Below, piece by piece: positions 60,950 to 64,000 of a DNA stretch of 64,000 nt. Made by a program: the position numbers and the translations under genes. The DNA lies in contig NZ_FCOB02000011.1 in assembly GCF_001545075.1 (NCBI RefSeq), positions 62,001 through 126,000 of the forward strand, written 5' to 3'. This stretch comes from Caballeronia ptereochthonis. GTDB taxonomy: Bacteria > Pseudomonadota > Gammaproteobacteria > Burkholderiales > Burkholderiaceae. How positions within the stretch are numbered: the first letter of the stretch is position 1; every line of letters begins with the position of its first letter. Below the pieces are notes generated by a model. That model saw only the letters and a list, made by a program, of their open reading frames with translations, searched no databases and was not told the DNA's origin.

Positions 60950-61590
60950 TTGTTCTTCCGTGGAATCCTGAATTCTTAGTGGTCTATTAGTGTTGCCCCT
61001 GTGCGGGGCGGCAGTCACTTTCTTTGCTGCTGCAAAGAAAGTAACCAAAGAAAGCAGCTTTGGGCCGGAGTGCTTGAGGCGGACTCGTCGTCATCGGTCC
61101 GAGTGGCCCAGCCCCTAAGTGTCGCCCTCAAAGGACCAACGCGCCGTGGCTCGCGCACGGTCTGCCAAATCGCACCACAAAACTGACTGGTTCAGCACCC
61201 AAGAGCACGGGCCGCTGCGCGGCCGAAGGGGAAATCGGGTGTGCGCCCGCGTTCTTACTAACGCTTCCATCTCTCCGCTTCTGCCTAACGGCGGTTTCCC
61301 TTGCAGACCCTGCGGCAGCGCGTAGCGCTGTGCCGGAACGCTTTGGTGCTGAACCAGCACCCTTAAACTTCTAGCTCGCCAGACCGTGCGCGAGCCACGT
61401 CGCGTTGGTCCTTTGAGGGCAACACTTAGAGGCTGGGCCACTCCGAACGATGACGACGAGCCCGCTCAAGTACTCTGGGTCCAAAGCTGCTTTCTTTGGT
61501 TACTTTCTTTGCAGCAGCAAAGAAAGTGACTGCCGCCCCGCACAGGGGCAACGCTAATAGACCACTAAGAATTCAGGATTCCACGAACAA
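60950..61590. repeat. ~640-bp long inverted repeat between convergent genes
   Basis: A left arm of about 215 bp (60950-61164) matches the reverse complement of a right arm of about 211 bp (61380-61590) with few differences. The outermost part reads TTGTTC...TGGAATCCTG on the left and its complement on the right. The ~215-bp centre contains an inner inverted pair (CTGGTTCAGCACC near 61186 and GGTGCTGAACCAG near 61345). Each arm itself contains a nested hairpin, CTTTCTTTGCTGCTGCAAAGAAAG. The right end includes the last codons of the cobW gene. No transposase is encoded; short frames inside are unlikely to be genes. It may be a MITE-like element or a large bidirectional terminator. Confidence 0.85.
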
Positions 61591-62508
61591 AGAAGCAGCC
61601 CCAAGAAGCGCCGCATCAAAACCCTGAACCTCATCCGGCTCGAAGAGCCCAATAACGACGATATCGGTCCCCGCAACATCGCAGCAAGGCCTGACACACC
61701 ACCGCTTCCCGACGACATGAATCTCCGCACAAGCACCATCGTCGAAGCGAACGAAACCCTTCGCCCGCAAGATCCGATCGGAGAAGGAAGCACACGTGTC
61801 CTTCAGCCGCCGCCTGTCGAAGCGCTTGTCGGAATGAAACGTGAAGCTGCGCAGGTTCGCAGGAAGATCTCGAGACGGCCCTAATGCCCGCAGCGGCATG
61901 ACGCCTTCACGCAACAATGCCTGATCGCCAAAGAAAAGCACATTCGGCACCTCGCCCCGATCGCCATCGAACACGATGCGCGTATGCGCCAACTCCATCA
62001 CCCGCGCACGCACCGCACGCGCATCATCGGCCGCGATGAGATCAGTCTTCGTGAGCACGATCGATGTCGCGCCTTCGATCTGCCGCCGCGCAATATCGCC
62101 GATATACGCATCCGCAAGCGTCTCCTCGATGCGCTCCGCATCCACCGCCACGACGATGCCCTGCAAACGGAAGGCGCGATCGAGCATGCCCACCTGCGCG
62201 ATGCGCACCGGGTCCGACACGCCGCTCGCCTCGATCACGAGCAGATCGGGCCGCACCTCCCGCGCGCTGATGTCGATCAGCGTTTCCATCAGCTTGCCGC
62301 CGATCGAACAGCACACGCAGCCGTTCTCCAGTCCGATCACATCGTCACTGCGCTCGCGGATCAACGCCGCATCGATGTTGATCGAGCCGAAGTCGTTGAC
62401 CAGCACCGTGACGCGGCGGCCCTCGGTGTTGCTCAGCAGCGCGTTGATCATCGTGGTCTTGCCCGCGCCGAGATAGCCACCGATGACGACGAGCGGAATC
62501 GGAGACAT
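61573..62508 (-). CDS. CobW/G3E-family GTPase (metallochaperone)
   Basis: A 311-residue P-loop GTPase of the COG0523 family. The P-loop is GGYLGAGKTTMINALL (residues 8-23), the metal-binding CxCC motif is in LENGCVCCSIGG, Walker B/switch lies in LLVIEASGVSDP, and the guanine motif is LTKTD. A CobW C-terminal domain follows (LRSFTFHSDKRFDRRRLKDTCASF). The start at 62508 overlaps the amidohydrolase stop (ATGA). Members deliver Zn, Co or other metals to enzymes; the coupled amidohydrolase, a metalloenzyme, is the obvious client. The last codons lie inside the inverted repeat. Confidence 0.9.
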   Translation of the reverse strand: MSPIPLVVIGGYLGAGKTTMINALLSNTEGRRVTVLVNDFGSINIDAALIRERSDDVIGLENGCVCCSIGGKLMETLIDISAREVRPDLLVIEASGVSDPVRIAQVGMLDRAFRLQGIVVAVDAERIEETLADAYIGDIARRQIEGATSIVLTKTDLIAADDARAVRARVMELAHTRIVFDGDRGEVPNVLFFGDQALLREGVMPLRALGPSRDLPANLRSFTFHSDKRFDRRRLKDTCASFSDRILRAKGFVRFDDGACAEIHVVGKRWCVRPCCDVAGTDIVVIGLFEPDEVQGFDAALLGAASLFVES

Positions 62509-64000
62509 CAAGCAGGCGCCTGAAAAGCGCGACCGCCAAGGATCGTGCCCCACACGCGCATTTGGCCGAGGCGCTCGGCGGGAACCTCACGCGGATCTTC
62601 ATCGAGCACGGCGAAGTCCGCGAACTTGCCGACCTCGATGCTGCCGATCACGTCGTCCATGCCGATCGTATAAGCGGCGCCGAGCGTGATCGCACGCAGT
62701 GCGTCGGCTACGCTCAGGCGCTCCGCTTCGCCCAGGACACGGCCCGATGCGGTCTGCCGTTGCACCGCGCACCACGCCGTAAAGAGCGGATTGAGCTGCG
62801 TGATCGGCGCATCCGAATGCAGGCCGAACGTGATGCCGAGCGCGTTCGCCGTGCCCGCCGCGTTCATCCGGTTCGCACGGTCGGCGCCCATCGTCTGCGT
62901 ATAGTGCGCGTCGCCCCAGTAATAGATGTGGTTCGAGAAGAAGTTCACGCACATGCCGAGGCGTGCAGCGCGCGCGAGCTGCCGCGCGTCGGCCATCTGG
63001 CAATGCTGCAGCGTATGCCGATGGTCCGCGCGCGGGTGTCGGCTCACGATGGCCTCGATCGCGTCCAGCACGAGCTCGGTCGCTTCGTCGCCATTCGTGT
63101 GGATGTGCAGTTGCAGCCCTGCGAGATGGAAGGGCAGAAACGTTTCGACGAACTGCTCCGGCGGAATCAGCCACAAACCGTTCGGCCGCCCGTTCACATA
63201 GCCCGGCCAGCGCAGGCGGGCGGTAAAGCCCTGAATCGAGCCGTCGACGATGAACTTCACCGGACCGAAGCGCAGCTTGTCCGAGTTGAGCTCGACCGCT
63301 TCGAGCACGCGAGAAGGCCCGCCTTCGGGATTGCGCTGCGGCCCGAACGCGGGCACGAGCCGAATCGGAAAGCGCGCATCGCGCGTCACTTCGACGAGAT
63401 TGCGCATGCCCTTGTCGGACAGATCGTTGAGCAGGTCGGTAGCCGTCGTCACGCCCGCGAGCTGCGCGACCCGGCCGAAGTCGCGGATCGCCTCGGGGTT
63501 GTCGCTCGCGGATAGCGAGAGCTTCGCGCCGATCACGCGATACACCGGAAACATTGCCGCGAACTCCTGCAATTCGCCGGTGAGCCCACCGCTCGCGTCC
63601 TTCACGATGCCGTCGACATCCGTGTCCTCGTCGATGCCGGCGAGTTCGAGCATCGGCGAATTCACGTTCATCAGATGCACGCTCGCATGCAGGATCGCGA
63701 TCGGGCGCGTCGCCGATACGCGATCGAGTTGCGCCACCGTCAGGCGGTCGCTGCCGAAGAAGATCGGATCGAAGCCCCATGCGAGCAACGGCGTGCTGGC
63801 GTCGTCGAGCTTGCGCTCGGCTTCCCGCAATCGCTCGATCACCGCATCGAGCGATTGCAGGCCGGCCCAGCGCGTGCCATCCGGCCCGCGGCGCTCGTAA
63901 TAGCCGACATACACCGCGCTCCACATCGCGCCTTCCATCAGATGCGAGTGGCCTTCCACGAGGCCCGGCATCAGCACCTTGTCGCCGAAGGTCGTGTCCG
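62508..64000 (-). CDS. Amidohydrolase family protein (YtcJ-like), 5' end beyond the window
   Basis: A metal-dependent hydrolase of the amidohydrolase_3 group; about 497 codons are inside the window and the frame continues past the right edge. Metal ligands are visible: HxH in LVEGHSHLME, histidines in LQLHIHTNGDEA and HTLQHCQMAD, and Asp in FGLHSDAPITQLNPL. The C-terminus AYTIGMDDVIGSIEVGKFADFAVLDEDPREV is the usual composite-domain ending. It is translationally coupled to the CobW GTPase, which probably supplies its metal. Substrates of YtcJ-like proteins are mostly unknown amides or formamides. Confidence 0.88.
   Translation of the reverse strand, partial: DTTFGDKVLMPGLVEGHSHLMEGAMWSAVYVGYYERRGPDGTRWAGLQSLDAVIERLREAERKLDDASTPLLAWGFDPIFFGSDRLTVAQLDRVSATRPIAILHASVHLMNVNSPMLELAGIDEDTDVDGIVKDASGGLTGELQEFAAMFPVYRVIGAKLSLSASDNPEAIRDFGRVAQLAGVTTATDLLNDLSDKGMRNLVEVTRDARFPIRLVPAFGPQRNPEGGPSRVLEAVELNSDKLRFGPVKFIVDGSIQGFTARLRWPGYVNGRPNGLWLIPPEQFVETFLPFHLAGLQLHIHTNGDEATELVLDAIEAIVSRHPRADHRHTLQHCQMADARQLARAARLGMCVNFFSNHIYYWGDAHYTQTMGADRANRMNAAGTANALGITFGLHSDAPITQLNPLFTAWCAVQRQTASGRVLGEAERLSVADALRAITLGAAYTIGMDDVIGSIEVGKFADFAVLDEDPREVPAERLGQMRVWGTILGGRAFQAPA

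Noticed and set aside
61115-61441. A 108-codon frame (MAQPLSVALKGPTRRG...) and its partner at 61001-61186
   Set aside because: Both lie inside the long inverted repeat and read the same arms in opposite directions; similar names recur in annotations only because the repeat recurs. No ribosome site or domain.
1-64000. CRISPR arrays, tRNA/rRNA genes, integrases or intact insertion sequences
   Set aside because: I looked for direct-repeat arrays, tRNA-like cloverleaf ends and transposase motifs and saw none that I could support.

Overview
The window looks like a chromosome or megaplasmid segment from a Burkholderiaceae bacterium, most likely Caballeronia, Paraburkholderia or Burkholderia. This rests on the high GC content, the gene style (OmpC-like porin, many LysR, IclR, GntR and LacI regulators, ACS- and MHS-type MFS carriers) and a long palindromic repeat whose spurious translations resemble hypothetical proteins I recall from this group. 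No database search was possible. The region is almost entirely catabolic and transport functions; I saw no rRNA, tRNA or CRISPR.

Layout. 0.3-7.0 kb: a sugar or sugar-acid module with a CUT2 ABC transporter (substrate-binding protein, permease and single-domain ATPase, translationally coupled) plus a GntR regulator, divergent from an IlvD/Edd-type sugar-acid dehydratase; a DMT permease follows. 7.2-10.8 kb: a methyltransferase and the divergent glpR/glpD pair with two helically phased operator-like palindromes. 10.8-13.3 kb: an MFS exporter between two decayed copies of one unknown gene. 13.3-21 kb: a LacI regulator, a GH3 lipoprotein glycosidase, a fused double alpha/beta hydrolase, a chemoreceptor remnant and a porin. 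21.1-33.1 kb: a LacI and a LysR regulator followed by a nine-gene run: intradiol (hydroxyquinol/catechol) dioxygenase, TIM-barrel isomerase/epimerase, inositol-dehydrogenase-like enzyme, a second Gfo/Idh/MocA enzyme, a ChvE/GguAB-like sugar ABC transporter, a Dabb protein and maleylacetate reductase. This joins polyol or glycoside redox chemistry to aromatic ring cleavage and is the most interesting system here. 33.1-35.0 kb: broken D-lactate dehydrogenase and MFS genes.

35-47.5 kb: small independent units: GNAT; XRE-cupin regulator with cysteine hydrolase and MFS; LysR; CPA2 antiporter; LysR with a dicarboxylate/amino-acid symporter and a class V aminotransferase; a methyltransferase; a periplasmic catalase-like peroxidase with cytochrome b561. 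47.5-58 kb: an organosulfonate (probably isethionate) system: MocR regulator, MHS-type uptake carrier, GMC dehydrogenase, IclR regulator, Pta and Xsc, then two more IclR genes. Chemically: isethionate import, oxidation to sulfoacetaldehyde, Xsc cleavage to acetyl phosphate and sulfite, then Pta to acetyl-CoA. A 15-bp GGAAC-N5-GTTCC palindrome, or a degenerate form of it, lies upstream of the GMC gene, xsc, the second iclR and cobS.

58.2-64 kb: a CobS/CobT-like AAA+/VWA pair without cobN, a ~640-bp inverted-repeat element, a CobW-type G3E GTPase and an amidohydrolase that runs off the right edge.

By eye, the ~10.8-33 kb stretch is less GC-rich than its flanks and carries several gene remnants, suggesting a separately acquired catabolic island.
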